From Numidum massiliense (GTDB lineage: Bacteria; Bacillota; Bacilli; Thermoactinomycetales; Novibacillaceae), in contig NZ_CTDZ01000009.1 in assembly GCF_001375555.1 (NCBI RefSeq), positions 2,163,758 to 2,227,757 on the forward strand: a stretch of 64,000 bases of DNA. The letters are read 5' to 3'. How positions within the stretch are numbered: position 1 is the first letter of the stretch; each line of letters begins with the position of its first letter. Positions 52,483 through 62,127 of this stretch are shown piece after piece. The position numbers and the translations under genes are program-made. The notes beneath the pieces are model-generated. The model ran no database searches. It was given only the letters and a program-made list of their open reading frames with translations, and had not been told where the DNA came from.

Positions 52483-53529
52483 TCAATCGCATTCCACAAG
52501 GTAGTTACCCGTTTTTAATTGCTGCACGTCGCTCGCACCGACTCCGAACATGGCCGTTTGCAGTTCCAACTCGATACGCGCACAGACGCGACTTAGAGCG
52601 GCACGGGAATGTACGGCGGCAGCGAGCAAGGGACGCCCAACGCCGACTAAGTCAGCGCCGAGGGCGAGTGCTTTCGCCGCCTCGACTCCGTTTTGGATAC
52701 CGCCGCTGCCGATGACCGTCACCTCTCGTACGCGAGTGTGCACCTCGCGGATACACGTCGCCGTTGGAAGACCCCATCCGGCGAAGGACTCCGCCGCCAA
52801 GCTACGCACCGGGTCGCGGGAACGGTATTTTTCCACTTGGCTCCACGACGTCCCCCCGGCACCTGCCACGTCAATGAATTGCACGCCGCGGGCGGCGAGT
52901 GCCGCCGCGAGTTCACCACCAATGCCCCAACCGACCTCTTTAACCCCGACGGGAACGTCGAGGGTGTGGCACAATTGCTCGATCTTAGACAGCAGCCCTT
53001 TAAAATTCGTATTTCCTTCCGGTTGAAACACTTCTTGTAAACTGTTCAGATGCAAGACGAGTCCGTCCGCTTCTACTAACTGTACGGCGCGGCGGCAATG
53101 GTCGAGCCCGTATCCGTAATTGAGCTGGACGGCTCCTAAGTTGGCAAAAATAGGAATCGTCGGCGCCTGCTTGCGCACTTGAAAGGTCGCCACCAGTTCC
53201 GGTTCTTCCAGTGCCGCCCGCATGGAACCTAATCCCATCGCCCACCCGCGCTGTTCGGCGACCGTCGCCAAACGCTCATTAATCTCGGCCGCTTCCGGCG
53301 TCCCGCCAGTCATCGAACTGACGACGAGCGGAACCTTGATCCGTTTGCCCAAAAACGACCCGGCAAGACTAATCTCGGAAAAATCGATCTCCGGTAGCGC
53401 TGTGTGGCGCAGGCGGTACTTTTCGAAACCAGTCGTGACGTTTTGCCCGCGCACATCGCCGTGTAAACATATGTCGATGTGCTCGCTTTTTCGCCGTGCC
53501 GTATGTGTTTGTCGCTCGTCTTTTTCCAT
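52483..53529 (-). CDS. fni: Type 2 isopentenyl-diphosphate delta-isomerase
   Basis: The 348 aa FMN enzyme has the N-terminal RRKSEHIDICL, VVSSMTGGTPEAAEIN, LVLHLNSLQEVFQPEGN, VGVKEVGWGI and VIGSGGIQNGVEAAKALALGA. It interconverts isopentenyl and dimethylallyl diphosphate in isoprenoid synthesis and needs FMN and NADPH. ATG at 53529 with AAGGGG. The LNSLQE motif has Ser where Pro or Ala is more common. Monocistronic. Confidence 0.92.
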   Translation of the reverse strand: MEKDERQTHTARRKSEHIDICLHGDVRGQNVTTGFEKYRLRHTALPEIDFSEISLAGSFLGKRIKVPLVVSSMTGGTPEAAEINERLATVAEQRGWAMGLGSMRAALEEPELVATFQVRKQAPTIPIFANLGAVQLNYGYGLDHCRRAVQLVEADGLVLHLNSLQEVFQPEGNTNFKGLLSKIEQLCHTLDVPVGVKEVGWGIGGELAAALAARGVQFIDVAGAGGTSWSQVEKYRSRDPVRSLAAESFAGWGLPTATCIREVHTRVREVTVIGSGGIQNGVEAAKALALGADLVGVGRPLLAAAVHSRAALSRVCARIELELQTAMFGVGASDVQQLKTGNYLVECD

Positions 53530-53665
53530 TGTTTTGAAACCCCTTCATATGTAGCACTTCATATGTAGCAGCAACCGCAACCATCGATGCGCTTCATTAT
53601 TAGTCTTAAATCAGTCACTATCGATAGGTTCTATCCTCATCTCTATTTCATACTGTATCACACTT

Positions 53666-56002
53666 TTAACGTATCATGCCGAGCGCTTCAAACAAGGCAC
53701 CGGTAGGAAGTGGTACGAAAAAAATGAAGCGAAAAACGACGTACAACGTGCCGCTGACGAGGACAGCGAACAGCGCTGTATATACCGTACGTAGCTGCAT
53801 CGTACGCCATCGCATCGTCCGGAACTGAACCAAACGCCGCCTCATCGCGGGAACCTGCCTCGTATACGGCTGCATGGTTGGCCGGTGCTCCGTTTTCGAC
53901 TGCAACATACGCAATAGACGCGGTTGCACCGCTCGCCGCCCGTTGCCACGCTGGTGTGCACGTTGTAAATACCCAGCAAAAAACATTAGAAAGCTCACGC
54001 TTGCGAACAAGAATCCTACTGCCCACAACAACGCGGCAAAAACCGCCATGTGGCACATACTCGTTAACACGCGACGCCACTCGCTCCTAAGAAGTGATGG
54101 TTCACGCACAGGGAAGCGTACGCTTTTTGTAAAATAGAGTAAGCTTAAGCCGAGCGCGATCAATGCAACCGTACGCGGAAAGACGGCACTCGTTACGTGA
54201 AGGGAAAACGTGTGCCACACGGCAGTCCCATATATAACGAGGAGAATCACTGCGAGCACGCTATGGCGATTCACGCGCCACTGACGTTCCCCTGTACTGG
54301 ACACGCTAATCGCTGCTGAGGCGGGTGGTTTCGGTTCCCCGTCCTCCATTGCCTCCGCCTGTCGGGCAAGTACCTCCGGTTGCATAGCTACCGTTAGTTG
54401 TCGATGTTCTCCCGGGTGAGTGCGTTGCACGGCTTCTGTTGCCTGAATGACTTGTTCGTACGCCGCTCGCGGCATCTGCTGTTCGTCCGGGGAAGGCGAC
54501 GAAAGTTGTCGTCGTCGCTCGCGACGCCTCGTCATGACTGGCCACGCGAGGGAGAAGAAGCACAATGCGATCAGCGCGAGCGACAGCGGTCGGGTGAAAA
54601 ACACGAGCCATATACTGCCCTGCGCCTGCCCCGTCAACATCGACTGCACGAGGCCGACCTCCGCAATCGGGCCTAAAATTAACCCCAACACGATCGGCCC
54701 CGGATCAAAGCCGAACCGTTTTAACACGTAGCCTACGATGCCTAAGACGAGCATCGCCGCCACATCAAAAAAATAATTGCGCAGCGCATAAGAACCGACG
54801 ACGGTTAGGCAAATGATCAAAGGCGCCAAATAATACGTTGGGATGGCAATCGCACGGGCGACGACCTTTGCCCCGAAAAAGGCAAAGACGAACATAAGCA
54901 CGTTAGCGATGATGAATGCCCACGAAAACGTATAGACGAGCGCCGCATTCGTACTAAACAAGTCCGGTCCAGGGCGGATCCCTTGCATCGTCAACGCCCC
55001 TAACAATACCGCCGCCGGAGCGGCGCCAGGAATCCCGAGCGACAACAGCGGCACGAGCGACCCGCCGACTTCGGCGTTGTTCCCCGCTTCCGAAGCGGCG
55101 ACTCCTTCAATATTCCCGCAGCCAAAGGACGCCTTGTCTTTCGCAAACCGTACCGTCATGTCGTACGAGAGCAGACTAGCGACATTGCCCCCCGCCCCAG
55201 GAATAATACCGACGACAATACCGATGAGTGACGAGCGGATAAAAAGAAGCGGCTTGCGCAGTAACGCGCGAATCGTCTCGCTGGCTACACCTTTTTGTGG
55301 GCGATAAGACATCTTCCCATGTGTCACCGCGATCTGTTCCACCATGCGAATCACTTCCGGGATACAGAACAACCCGATTAAGGCGACCGTTAGATCGACC
55401 CCTCCTTGCAGCGTAGCAAAGCCAAACGTGTAGCGCGACTCACCGCCAATCGGGGCAATGCCTACCGTACTGAGTAACAACCCGACGCTACCGCCGAGGA
55501 ATCCTTTTAACAGAGAAGATGACGCCAGATTCGCAATGATCGTTAGCCCAAACATAGCGACCCAAAAATACTCCGGTGGCCCGAACGACAATGCCAGCTT
55601 CACTAACACCGGTGAAATAAAGAGCAGAGCAAAGCCTCCGAGGATACCGCCGACGCCGGAACTGAACGCAGCGGAAACGAGCGCGTGCTCCGCCTTCCCA
55701 CGCTGCGTCAAAGGAAAGCCGTCGAACGTCGTCGCAATCGACGACGGGGTCCCCGGCGTATTAATGAGAATCGCGGAAATCGAGCCCCCGTAAATCGCGC
55801 CAATGTAAATACCGCCGAGCGCGATGAGTGCCGTAATCGCCTCGAGGGAAAACGTAAACGGCAGCATGAGCGCTAACGCCATCGTCGCCGTCAGCCCCGG
55901 CAGGGCGCCGACGACAATACCCCCGGCAACGCCAGCTGTCATCGCCAGTAAGTTAATAGGATCTGTGAGCGCACTTAACACGTAAGAAATAACGTCTCCC
56001 AT
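53666..56002 (-). CDS. Tripartite tricarboxylate transporter: TctA fused to TctB, with a basic insert
   Basis: About 778 aa. The first ~500 residues are TctA: ALPGLTATMALALMLPFTF, GGIYIGAIYGGSISAILINTPGTPSSIATTFDGFP, LLSLGIPGAAPAAVLLGAL. A charged linker (about 510-590) leads into a TctB-like part with its four helices (RHSVLAVILLVIYGTAVWHTF, AVFPRTVALIALGLSLLYF, MAVFAALLWAVGFLFASVSFL, and a last helix near the end). Between TctB helices 3 and 4 lies a ~60-residue Arg/Gln/Met-rich insert (RLLRMLQSKTEHR, VPAMRRRLVQFRTMRWRTMQ). TctA and TctB are usually separate genes. ATG at 56002 after GGGAAGGTGAG. With the TctC lipoprotein encoded upstream it forms a secondary carrier for a carboxylate. Confidence 0.87.
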   Translation of the reverse strand: MGDVISYVLSALTDPINLLAMTAGVAGGIVVGALPGLTATMALALMLPFTFSLEAITALIALGGIYIGAIYGGSISAILINTPGTPSSIATTFDGFPLTQRGKAEHALVSAAFSSGVGGILGGFALLFISPVLVKLALSFGPPEYFWVAMFGLTIIANLASSSLLKGFLGGSVGLLLSTVGIAPIGGESRYTFGFATLQGGVDLTVALIGLFCIPEVIRMVEQIAVTHGKMSYRPQKGVASETIRALLRKPLLFIRSSLIGIVVGIIPGAGGNVASLLSYDMTVRFAKDKASFGCGNIEGVAASEAGNNAEVGGSLVPLLSLGIPGAAPAAVLLGALTMQGIRPGPDLFSTNAALVYTFSWAFIIANVLMFVFAFFGAKVVARAIAIPTYYLAPLIICLTVVGSYALRNYFFDVAAMLVLGIVGYVLKRFGFDPGPIVLGLILGPIAEVGLVQSMLTGQAQGSIWLVFFTRPLSLALIALCFFSLAWPVMTRRRERRRQLSSPSPDEQQMPRAAYEQVIQATEAVQRTHPGEHRQLTVAMQPEVLARQAEAMEDGEPKPPASAAISVSSTGERQWRVNRHSVLAVILLVIYGTAVWHTFSLHVTSAVFPRTVALIALGLSLLYFTKSVRFPVREPSLLRSEWRRVLTSMCHMAVFAALLWAVGFLFASVSFLMFFAGYLQRAHQRGNGRRAVQPRLLRMLQSKTEHRPTMQPYTRQVPAMRRRLVQFRTMRWRTMQLRTVYTALFAVLVSGTLYVVFRFIFFVPLPTGALFEALGMIR

Positions 56003-56117
56003 ATACTCACCTTCCCTCACTTCCCCCTGCTCGTTTCCTCTACGTCTGCCTGCTCTTCATTGCGCGGTTGCGCAGTTACGCTGTTACACTTGCCTGTTCG
56101 TCACTTTGCGCCATGCG

Positions 56118-57197
56118 TCACTTCATTAGGGCGTCCAGCGACTCGAGAACCGGCTCATATTGTTTCTTCTTCTCCGCTATGTACTGCTTCGCTTCCGCCG
56201 CCCCCATCGCTTGTGGCGCAAACCCGTCTTTCTGCATCTCCTTTTGCACTTTTGGGTCGTTCGCAACCTCGAGAAACGCCGCTTCCAGCCGTGCCACGAT
56301 TTCCGGTGGCGTTCCCGGCGGCACGGCAACCCCGCGATCGATACTCGCCGTTAAGTTAAACCCGCTCTCTTGGAACGTCGGCACATCGGGCAAAGCCGCG
56401 AAGCGCTCCTCCGAACCGATCGCCAAAATCGTCATTTTTCCCTTATAACTGACCAAGTCGTCGGAATTGGCTAAGATCGCTGTTGTATTGCCGCCGAGAA
56501 ACCCTTGGATTTGCGTCGCACCCCCGGTAAACGGCACGTACTGCAACTCGATGTCGGCGAGTTGCTGCAGTTGCCCGAAGGCCAAATGGTGCCCGGAATA
56601 CGATCCCGAACCTGCAACCGTCAATTTCCCTGGCTCTTTTTTAGCCGCCTGTACAAACTCCTCCAATGACGTGATGCCACTTTCCTTCGTCACCGCCAAC
56701 CCGATCGGCGATGTTTGAAAAATAGCGATCGGCTCAATCTGCGCTGTTTCGTAACCGGCGTCTTGTTGCGCGAGCGGCTGCAAAATAATGTGGGGGACAT
56801 TGATTCCGGCGATATAGTAGCCATCTGCCTTTTGTTGCACGAGTTCGGCCCAACCGACGGCACCGCCGCCCCCCGGCTTATACGTCACATTCACTTGCTG
56901 CCCGAGCAACTTTTTTAAAAGCGGTTGTTGCCGCCGTGCCTCGACGTCCGATTGCCCGCCTGCATCGAACGGAATCATGTACGTGATCGGTTGCGCTGGA
57001 TAGTTGTCCGCCTCGCGAGCGGCTTTGCCAGTTTTTCCACCTGTTCCCGCTGCACCCGCACAAGCTGTAAACAGCACAGCCAGTAACACCGTCGCGACGA
57101 GTACCATTAGGCGTCGCCCCCCGCAGCCCTTGCTACAGCTTGTGCTAAAGCCCCCCCTTACGTTTTTATATTTATATATGATCCAATCGACCACCAT
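56118..57197 (-). CDS. TctC/Bug-family solute-binding lipoprotein of the tripartite carrier
   Basis: About 359 aa. The N-terminus has a lipoprotein signal (RRLMVLVATVLLAVLFTACAG, lipobox Cys). The mature part has the Bug-family fold: PITYMIPFDAGGQSDVEARR, VNVTYKPGGGGAVGWAELV and the closing LPDVPTFQESGF. It binds a carboxylate outside the cell and presents it to TctA/TctB. The ATG at 57197 (GGGGAGG upstream) is preferred; its 30-residue n-region before the lipobox is longer than usual, so a more internal start is possible. It precedes the permease gene by about 115 bases in one operon. Confidence 0.88.
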   Translation of the reverse strand: MVVDWIIYKYKNVRGGFSTSCSKGCGGRRLMVLVATVLLAVLFTACAGAAGTGGKTGKAAREADNYPAQPITYMIPFDAGGQSDVEARRQQPLLKKLLGQQVNVTYKPGGGGAVGWAELVQQKADGYYIAGINVPHIILQPLAQQDAGYETAQIEPIAIFQTSPIGLAVTKESGITSLEEFVQAAKKEPGKLTVAGSGSYSGHHLAFGQLQQLADIELQYVPFTGGATQIQGFLGGNTTAILANSDDLVSYKGKMTILAIGSEERFAALPDVPTFQESGFNLTASIDRGVAVPPGTPPEIVARLEAAFLEVANDPKVQKEMQKDGFAPQAMGAAEAKQYIAEKKKQYEPVLESLDALMK

Positions 57198-57365
57198 TGC
57201 TACCAACACCTCCCCTTCCCCTTGTGGCAACACTTTTTTCGCTCTAGCATGGAATTCCTCCTCGTATGCCCTCGCTTTACATTTCCTTTCCGCTACACCG
57301 CTCGCTAACCGTTTCCGTGCATGCGTATATATACGACAGTGGCACGCATTTCATAACATAAAAAA

Positions 57366-57386
57366 ACACCGCATACGATGCAGTGT
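57366..57386 (-). terminator. Terminator of the DUF2238-like gene
   Basis: ACACCGCAT at 57366-57374 pairs with ATGCAGTGT at 57378-57386 (one mismatch); the minus strand continues into a T run (complement of 57357-57366). Confidence 0.7.
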
Positions 57387-57453
57387 CAAAATGAGATCCG
57401 ATTTACAATTTCCTGTCATCTTTTTCGGCCATTGGTACTGAATGCCACTCTAA

Positions 57454-58062
57454 TCACGCCTCTTGCTTCTGTTTCACAGGCGACCCTTCGGGCTGCCTTT
57501 CGCGCCACACGACCCATACCGCCGTCACGAGGCCTCCTAACGTATCGGCGATTAAGTCCAGCATCGTGTCCGTATTCCCTTGCTGTGCTTGCGTGTGCAG
57601 CAATTGGTCAACGCTGAACTCATATATTTCCCACACCACGCCGACAAACGCGGTGAACGAAAGCACGAACAGAAAGACGATCTGCGCAGACAAGTGCTGT
57701 CGTGTCAATTCATCCGTCATGCGGTCGAGTAGGGCAAATGCAACATAAGCGAGTAAAATACCGCTCAAGAAGTGTAACATTTTGTCCCACCACGGAAACT
57801 GACTGTAAAAGTCGAGAAAAGACCCTAAGCACTGTGACCCGATGAGAAACAAAAAGTACGCGATGACGAGACGCGGTTGTAGGCGGACGCGCGTAAATTT
57901 TTCTAAAAGGTACGGCACTGCCCCGCAGATGACCCCGCCGAGCGCGATCGGATATCGATACACATCGCCACTGGCGTAAAAGACGACAAGTGCTACGACC
58001 ATAAAAAGCACATAGCTCAAACATAGCACGTTATTCAACGTGCGATTCACACGACGTTTCAA
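57454..58062 (-). CDS. DUF2238/YjdF-like integral membrane protein
   Basis: About 202 aa with six membrane segments. The segment WWDKMLHFLSGILLAYVAFALLDR and the following VVWEIYEFSVDQLL and DTMLDLIADTLGGLVTAV are the conserved core of this family, with clustered His/Asp/Glu residues suggesting metal binding; the role is unknown. The TTG at 58062 (GAGGTG six bases upstream) is preferred over the reading from 58104. Confidence 0.78.
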   Translation of the reverse strand: MKRRVNRTLNNVLCLSYVLFMVVALVVFYASGDVYRYPIALGGVICGAVPYLLEKFTRVRLQPRLVIAYFLFLIGSQCLGSFLDFYSQFPWWDKMLHFLSGILLAYVAFALLDRMTDELTRQHLSAQIVFLFVLSFTAFVGVVWEIYEFSVDQLLHTQAQQGNTDTMLDLIADTLGGLVTAVWVVWRERQPEGSPVKQKQEA

Positions 58063-58298
58063 TAATAGCACCTCAAAAAAAGGAGCGAACCAGATGCAAA
58101 CCATATCCCGTTCCCAAATTTTTTTTTTGGAAACCCGTCCGCGCGATCCTCTTATTTTTCCTAACCTCAGTATATATGATATCGGGCGCTAACGTACAAC
58201 GTTCGCGGTCTCCGATGAAAGTGTCATCGATTAGCCGCAATTGCAAAGCGGAAAGACAGTTGCAAGACAAGAAGTAACAAATCAAACAAATTGACAAC

Positions 58299-58317
58299 TG
58301 TTAAGCGCTTATTAACA
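58299..58317. promoter_or_regulatory. Palindromic upstream activator candidate (TGTTAA-N7-TTAACA)
   Basis: TGTTAA at 58299-58304 and TTAACA at 58312-58317 flank TAAGCGCTTA, itself a palindrome. The distance to the sigma-54 promoter (about 85-100 bases) is typical for enhancer-like activator sites. AAGCGCTT also resembles the core of a catabolite (cre) site. Confidence 0.45.
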
Positions 58318-58399
58318 AAAGTGTAAACTAAATGAACACCTTCACCTATTCACCTGCTAGCAAAATACGAAAAAAGGCCGTCATACGCACTCCAACAGG

Positions 58400-58415
58400 T
58401 TGGCACGATCTTTGC
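58400..58415 (+). promoter_or_regulatory. Sigma-54 promoter (-24/-12)
   Basis: TTGGCACGATCTTTGC matches the consensus TGGCACG-N4-TTGC exactly, with GG at 58402-58403 and GC at 58414-58415. It lies 47 bases before the proline racemase-family start codon, and a sigma-54 activator gene closes the same gene cluster. Confidence 0.9.
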
Positions 58416-58461
58416 TTAATGTAACCACAACCTACTTTTTATATATGTTGGAGGCCTTATT

Positions 58462-59445
58462 ATGATAAATGGAGAGCGTTATATTCAGACGATAGACGCC
58501 CATACGATGGGTGAAGCCGCGAGAATCGTCGTCGACGGCCTTCCGCCCATTCGCGGAAAAACGATGATGGAAAAAAAGCAATATATGCAGTTGCACATGG
58601 ACGATATCCGTAAATTTTTGATGCATGAGCCGCGTGGCCATTTAAATATGTTTGGCGCGATTCTTACGGAGCCATGCGCATCGAATTGCGACTTCGGTGT
58701 CCTATTCATGGACAGTGGCGGTTACTTGAACATGTGTGGTCATGGCACCATCGCCTCTGTTACAATAGCAATTAATAGGGGGCTTATTCCTAAAAAAGAT
58801 AGCGTATTCATCGATACCCCTTCCGGCATCGTTGAATGCCAAGTTGCCTATGAAAACAACAAAGTAAAAGAAGTCTCCTTCATTAACGTCCCTGCCTTCT
58901 TGTTTGAACAGGACGTCGACATTGTCGTTGAAAATATCGGTCCCATCAAGGTAGACATCGCCTTCGGCGGTAGCTTCTTTGCCATTGTCGACGCCGGTCA
59001 ACTCAACTTAGAATTGGACATCGACGAACAACGACACCTCGCGGACCTCGGCATGGCGATTAAAAAAGCGGTAAACGAACAAATTAATGTCAAACACCCT
59101 GAACTGCCGGAAATAAATACGGTGGATCTCGTGGAATTTAGTATAGAAGCGGGTAGCAATCATTATAGAAATGTCGTTGTATTTGGCGAAGGACAAATTG
59201 ACCGCTCACCTTGCGGCACCGGCACGTGTGCAAAACTATCGACACTCGACCTACAGCCGGGTGAACACATTATCCAAGAAAGTATCATCGGTTCAACCTT
59301 TAAAGGAACGGTCATCGGGCAGACGACAGTTGCCGGTTTTCCGGCAAGCGTGCCAAAAGTTACTGGTTCAGCGTGGATGACAGGCATGCATCAATTTGTG
59401 TTGGAGGATACGGACCCGTACACCGAAGGTTTTTTACTCAAGTGA
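58462..59445 (+). CDS. Proline racemase family protein (proline racemase / hydroxyproline epimerase / dehydratase)
   Basis: The 327 aa protein has both signature cysteines of active racemases/epimerases: NMCGHGTIASVTIA and DRSPCGTGTCAKL. The N-terminal TIDAHTMGEAARIVVDGLPP and the GGSFFAIVDA block also fit. The presence of two Cys favours a racemase or 4-hydroxyproline 2-epimerase over the trans-3-hydroxyproline dehydratase type, which has Thr in the second position. It converts a proline stereoisomer for entry into the dehydrogenase encoded next. ATG at 58462 with TTGGAGG. Transcribed from the sigma-54 promoter. Confidence 0.88.
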   Translation: MINGERYIQTIDAHTMGEAARIVVDGLPPIRGKTMMEKKQYMQLHMDDIRKFLMHEPRGHLNMFGAILTEPCASNCDFGVLFMDSGGYLNMCGHGTIASVTIAINRGLIPKKDSVFIDTPSGIVECQVAYENNKVKEVSFINVPAFLFEQDVDIVVENIGPIKVDIAFGGSFFAIVDAGQLNLELDIDEQRHLADLGMAIKKAVNEQINVKHPELPEINTVDLVEFSIEAGSNHYRNVVVFGEGQIDRSPCGTGTCAKLSTLDLQPGEHIIQESIIGSTFKGTVIGQTTVAGFPASVPKVTGSAWMTGMHQFVLEDTDPYTEGFLLK

Positions 59446-59564
59446 CCTTCCATTCAACTGACGTGTGAACGTTCACCCTTCGTTGACCACGTGGCTGGTA
59501 AAAACTGCACTCGGACACGGTGTACAATCTACTTACTTTCTTAATCAAATTGGAGGTTTTTACA

Positions 59565-60542
59565 ATGGGATTAACTAAGGACTTTTTTATTATGCTCTCG
59601 CAAAATAAAGCGCTTAATAGCGGTGCGAAACGTTGGGGACTAAAGCTCGGCGCCCAGTCTGTCGTCGCTGGCACAAACATCGAAGAAATGATCGCCAGTG
59701 TAAAAGAGTTAAATGCGCAAGGCATTTCCGCGACGATCGACAACTTGGGCGAATTTGTGTTCGAAGAATCCGAGGCGCTCAAAGCTAAAGAAGAAATTTT
59801 GAACGTCATCGGAGCGATCCACGCACACGACATCGCTGCCCACATTTCGTTGAAGCCGACGCAACTCGGACTCGACATCGACTACGACTTCTGCTTGGAC
59901 AACTTGCGGGAAATCGTCGCTAAAGCGCATGCATACGACGTATTCGTCAACTTTGACACGGAAGATTACGGCCACTTGCAACCGACCTTCGATCTTCTCG
60001 ACGACCTTTCCAAAGACTATGACAATGTCGGGACGGTCATTCAGGCGTATTTTTACGAATCAGAAAGGAATATCGAGAAGTACAAAGATTACCGTTTACG
60101 CATTGTGAAAGGCGCTTACAAAGAGCCCGAGGACTTAGCGTATCAAGACAAAAAAGAGATTGACCGCAACTACATCAAGTTAATCGAATACCATTTGCTC
60201 TATGGAAAATTTACGTCCATCGCGACGCACGACCACCGCGTGATTGACCATGTAAAAAGATTTGTACGGGAACACAACATTCCGAAGGACAAGTTCGAGT
60301 TTCAAATGTTGTACGGTTTCCGTCGCGAATTGCAAATTAAACTTGCCCAGGAAGGTTTTAACTTCTGCACGTACGTGCCGTTCGGAGAAGACTGGTTTGG
60401 ATACTTTATGCGCCGATTGGCCGAGCGCCCGCAAAACCTCAATCTCGTGACGAAACAAGTGTTCAACAAAAAGACAAACACGCTCATTGGCGTCGGCGTA
60501 GCCGCATTTTTGTTAGGCCGCCTAAGTAAACGCAACAAGTAG
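59565..60542 (+). CDS. Proline dehydrogenase (PutB/PRODH, monofunctional)
   Basis: About 325 aa. It has the TIM-barrel FAD enzyme signatures AHISLKPTQLGLDIDYDFC, RLRIVKGAYKEPEDLAYQDKKEID, TSIATHDHRVIDHVKRF, FEFQMLYGFRREL and the C-terminal YVPFGEDWFGYFMRRLAERPQN, the conserved substrate-binding RRxxE region. It oxidises L-proline to pyrroline-5-carboxylate at the membrane. The ATG at 59565 follows TTGGAGG by eight bases; the GTG at 59520 has no binding site. About 120 bases after the racemase-family gene; co-transcription with it is likely. Confidence 0.92.
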   Translation: MGLTKDFFIMLSQNKALNSGAKRWGLKLGAQSVVAGTNIEEMIASVKELNAQGISATIDNLGEFVFEESEALKAKEEILNVIGAIHAHDIAAHISLKPTQLGLDIDYDFCLDNLREIVAKAHAYDVFVNFDTEDYGHLQPTFDLLDDLSKDYDNVGTVIQAYFYESERNIEKYKDYRLRIVKGAYKEPEDLAYQDKKEIDRNYIKLIEYHLLYGKFTSIATHDHRVIDHVKRFVREHNIPKDKFEFQMLYGFRRELQIKLAQEGFNFCTYVPFGEDWFGYFMRRLAERPQNLNLVTKQVFNKKTNTLIGVGVAAFLLGRLSKRNK

Positions 60543-60663
60543 TCGTCGCCAGTTGCCGCCAGATCCCGGGCAGGGGCAGATCACTCGCGATCACGCGCGT
60601 TGCCTTTGTAACCGGCACTCATTTTTCTCGACGTATTTTTTGACGGACATTGTGCCGCTTTAC

Positions 60664-60701
60664 TGGCACCCGGTGCGCGTCAATCGATCGCCCGGGTGCC
60701 A
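60664..60701 (+). promoter_or_regulatory. Hairpin in the brnQ-like leader
   Basis: TGGCACCCGG at 60664-60673 is perfectly complementary to CCGGGTGCCA at 60692-60701 with an 18-base loop. No T run follows, so it is more likely a regulatory or mRNA-stabilising stem between the two genes than a terminator. Confidence 0.5.
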
Positions 60702-60733
60702 AGCACGTAACATACGAATACTAGGGGGAGACT

Positions 60734-62092
60734 ATGGAAAAGAAACTACCGTTTTCTCAAGTTGTAGCGATCGGATTAATGCTTTTTGCCATGTTTCTAG
60801 GTGCGGGTAATGTCATTTTTGCTCCGATGGTCGGTCAGCAGGCAGGCACGAATACGTGGATCGCCATGGGCGGTTTCTTAATTACAGGCGTCGGATTAGT
60901 TTTACTCGCCATTATCGCCTTAACGCGCGGCGGCGGGACAGTGGAAAAACTCGCCGGAAGGGTAAACCCGCTATTTGCAACGATCTTCTCGATCTTACTC
61001 TTCCTCACCCTGGGACCTATTTACGTCATCCCGCGCACCACGTCGGTCGTGTATGAAATTGCGATCAATCCGCTCGTTGAATCGGGAGCGAATCAACGTC
61101 TTTATTTGTTCGTCTTTTCCACGATCTTTATCGTCCTCACCGTCATACTCTCGTGGAATACATCGAAGTTTGTCGATCGACTAGGGAAAATCATCACACC
61201 AGTGTTCGCCATACTGTTATTGGCGCTTATTATAAAATCCATCGCGACACCGATGGGTAGTCCGAAAGCACCATTAGAGACATACACGACAGGCGTTTTC
61301 TTGAAAGGCTTTACCCAAGGGTACTACACAATGGACGTACTGGCAGCGTTCGTGTTTGGTGGCATTTTTATTAAATCGATCGGGTCGTTAGGTATCCGCT
61401 CAGAGAAAGAAGTGTCTAAGCTTTTCATTAAATCCGGTATGATTACGATTATCGGGTTAATCGCGCTGCAAGTGTCCATGGCGTGGATCGGCGCCTCCAG
61501 CGTCGACGCTATTGGCTACAAGGAAAACGGAGGGGAAGTGTTGGCACAAAGTGCAAAGTTCCTCTTCGGACAAGTCGGTATATATATTATCGGCACCGTC
61601 ATTTTCTTAACCGGCATTACGACGAACGTCGCGTGCTTGGCTGCTGTTTCTGAGTACTTTGAACGGATCGTGCCGGCAGTTTCTTACAAAATGTGGCTCA
61701 TCGTCTTCGCGCTACTGAGTTTAGTTATTACGAACTTTGGCTTAAACACGATTTTGACGATGGCTTCGCCGATTTTACTGTTATTGTATCCGATTGCGAT
61801 CGCGCTTATCGCCTTGATTTTTGCGAACAATTTGTTTAACGGGCGTAAATCCGTCTATGTCGGCACAATCGTCGGCGTCGGTTTCGTCGCCATCCTCGAC
61901 GCGTTGAAAGATGCAAAAGTGGCACCAGAGGCGATCAATAATGCCTTCAGCTTCATTCCGCTGTTCGAATTTGGAGCCGGATGGATTATCACCGGATTGA
62001 TCGGATTTGCAGTCGGGTTAATCGTGGCGAAAGTAAAGAATGATCCCGTCACTCTGATTAATATGGCTGGCCAAGAAGTGGAAAAAACTTAA
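60734..62092 (+). CDS. BrnQ-family (LIVCS) amino acid carrier
   Basis: The 452 aa protein has twelve predicted helices and the LIVCS signatures GLMLFAMFLGAGNVIFAPMVG, FLTLGPIYVIPRTTSVVYEIA, and LTGITTNVACLAAVSEYFER. BrnQ proteins import branched-chain amino acids with sodium; since this one sits in a proline catabolic unit, it may import proline or hydroxyproline. ATG at 60734 with GGGGGAG. It converges with the sigma-54 activator. Confidence 0.88.
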   Translation: MEKKLPFSQVVAIGLMLFAMFLGAGNVIFAPMVGQQAGTNTWIAMGGFLITGVGLVLLAIIALTRGGGTVEKLAGRVNPLFATIFSILLFLTLGPIYVIPRTTSVVYEIAINPLVESGANQRLYLFVFSTIFIVLTVILSWNTSKFVDRLGKIITPVFAILLLALIIKSIATPMGSPKAPLETYTTGVFLKGFTQGYYTMDVLAAFVFGGIFIKSIGSLGIRSEKEVSKLFIKSGMITIIGLIALQVSMAWIGASSVDAIGYKENGGEVLAQSAKFLFGQVGIYIIGTVIFLTGITTNVACLAAVSEYFERIVPAVSYKMWLIVFALLSLVITNFGLNTILTMASPILLLLYPIAIALIALIFANNLFNGRKSVYVGTIVGVGFVAILDALKDAKVAPEAINNAFSFIPLFEFGAGWIITGLIGFAVGLIVAKVKNDPVTLINMAGQEVEKT

Positions 62093-62127
62093 GGTCTTTC
62101 CATGCGTTCTGTCTACAACAAGTCCCC

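Larger units (their letters stand above)
58105..58461. other. Regulatory region upstream of the proline catabolic unit
   Basis: About 360 bases. It holds the sigma-54 promoter at 58400-58415 and, about 90 bases upstream of it, the palindrome TGTTAAGCGCTTATTAACA (58299-58317), the best candidate for an activator or CcpA-like site. Confidence 0.55.

Noticed and set aside
59494-59511. Second sigma-54 promoter before proline dehydrogenase (TGGC...CTGCA)
   Set aside because: GG and GC are 14 bases apart instead of 12 and the flanking consensus is poor.
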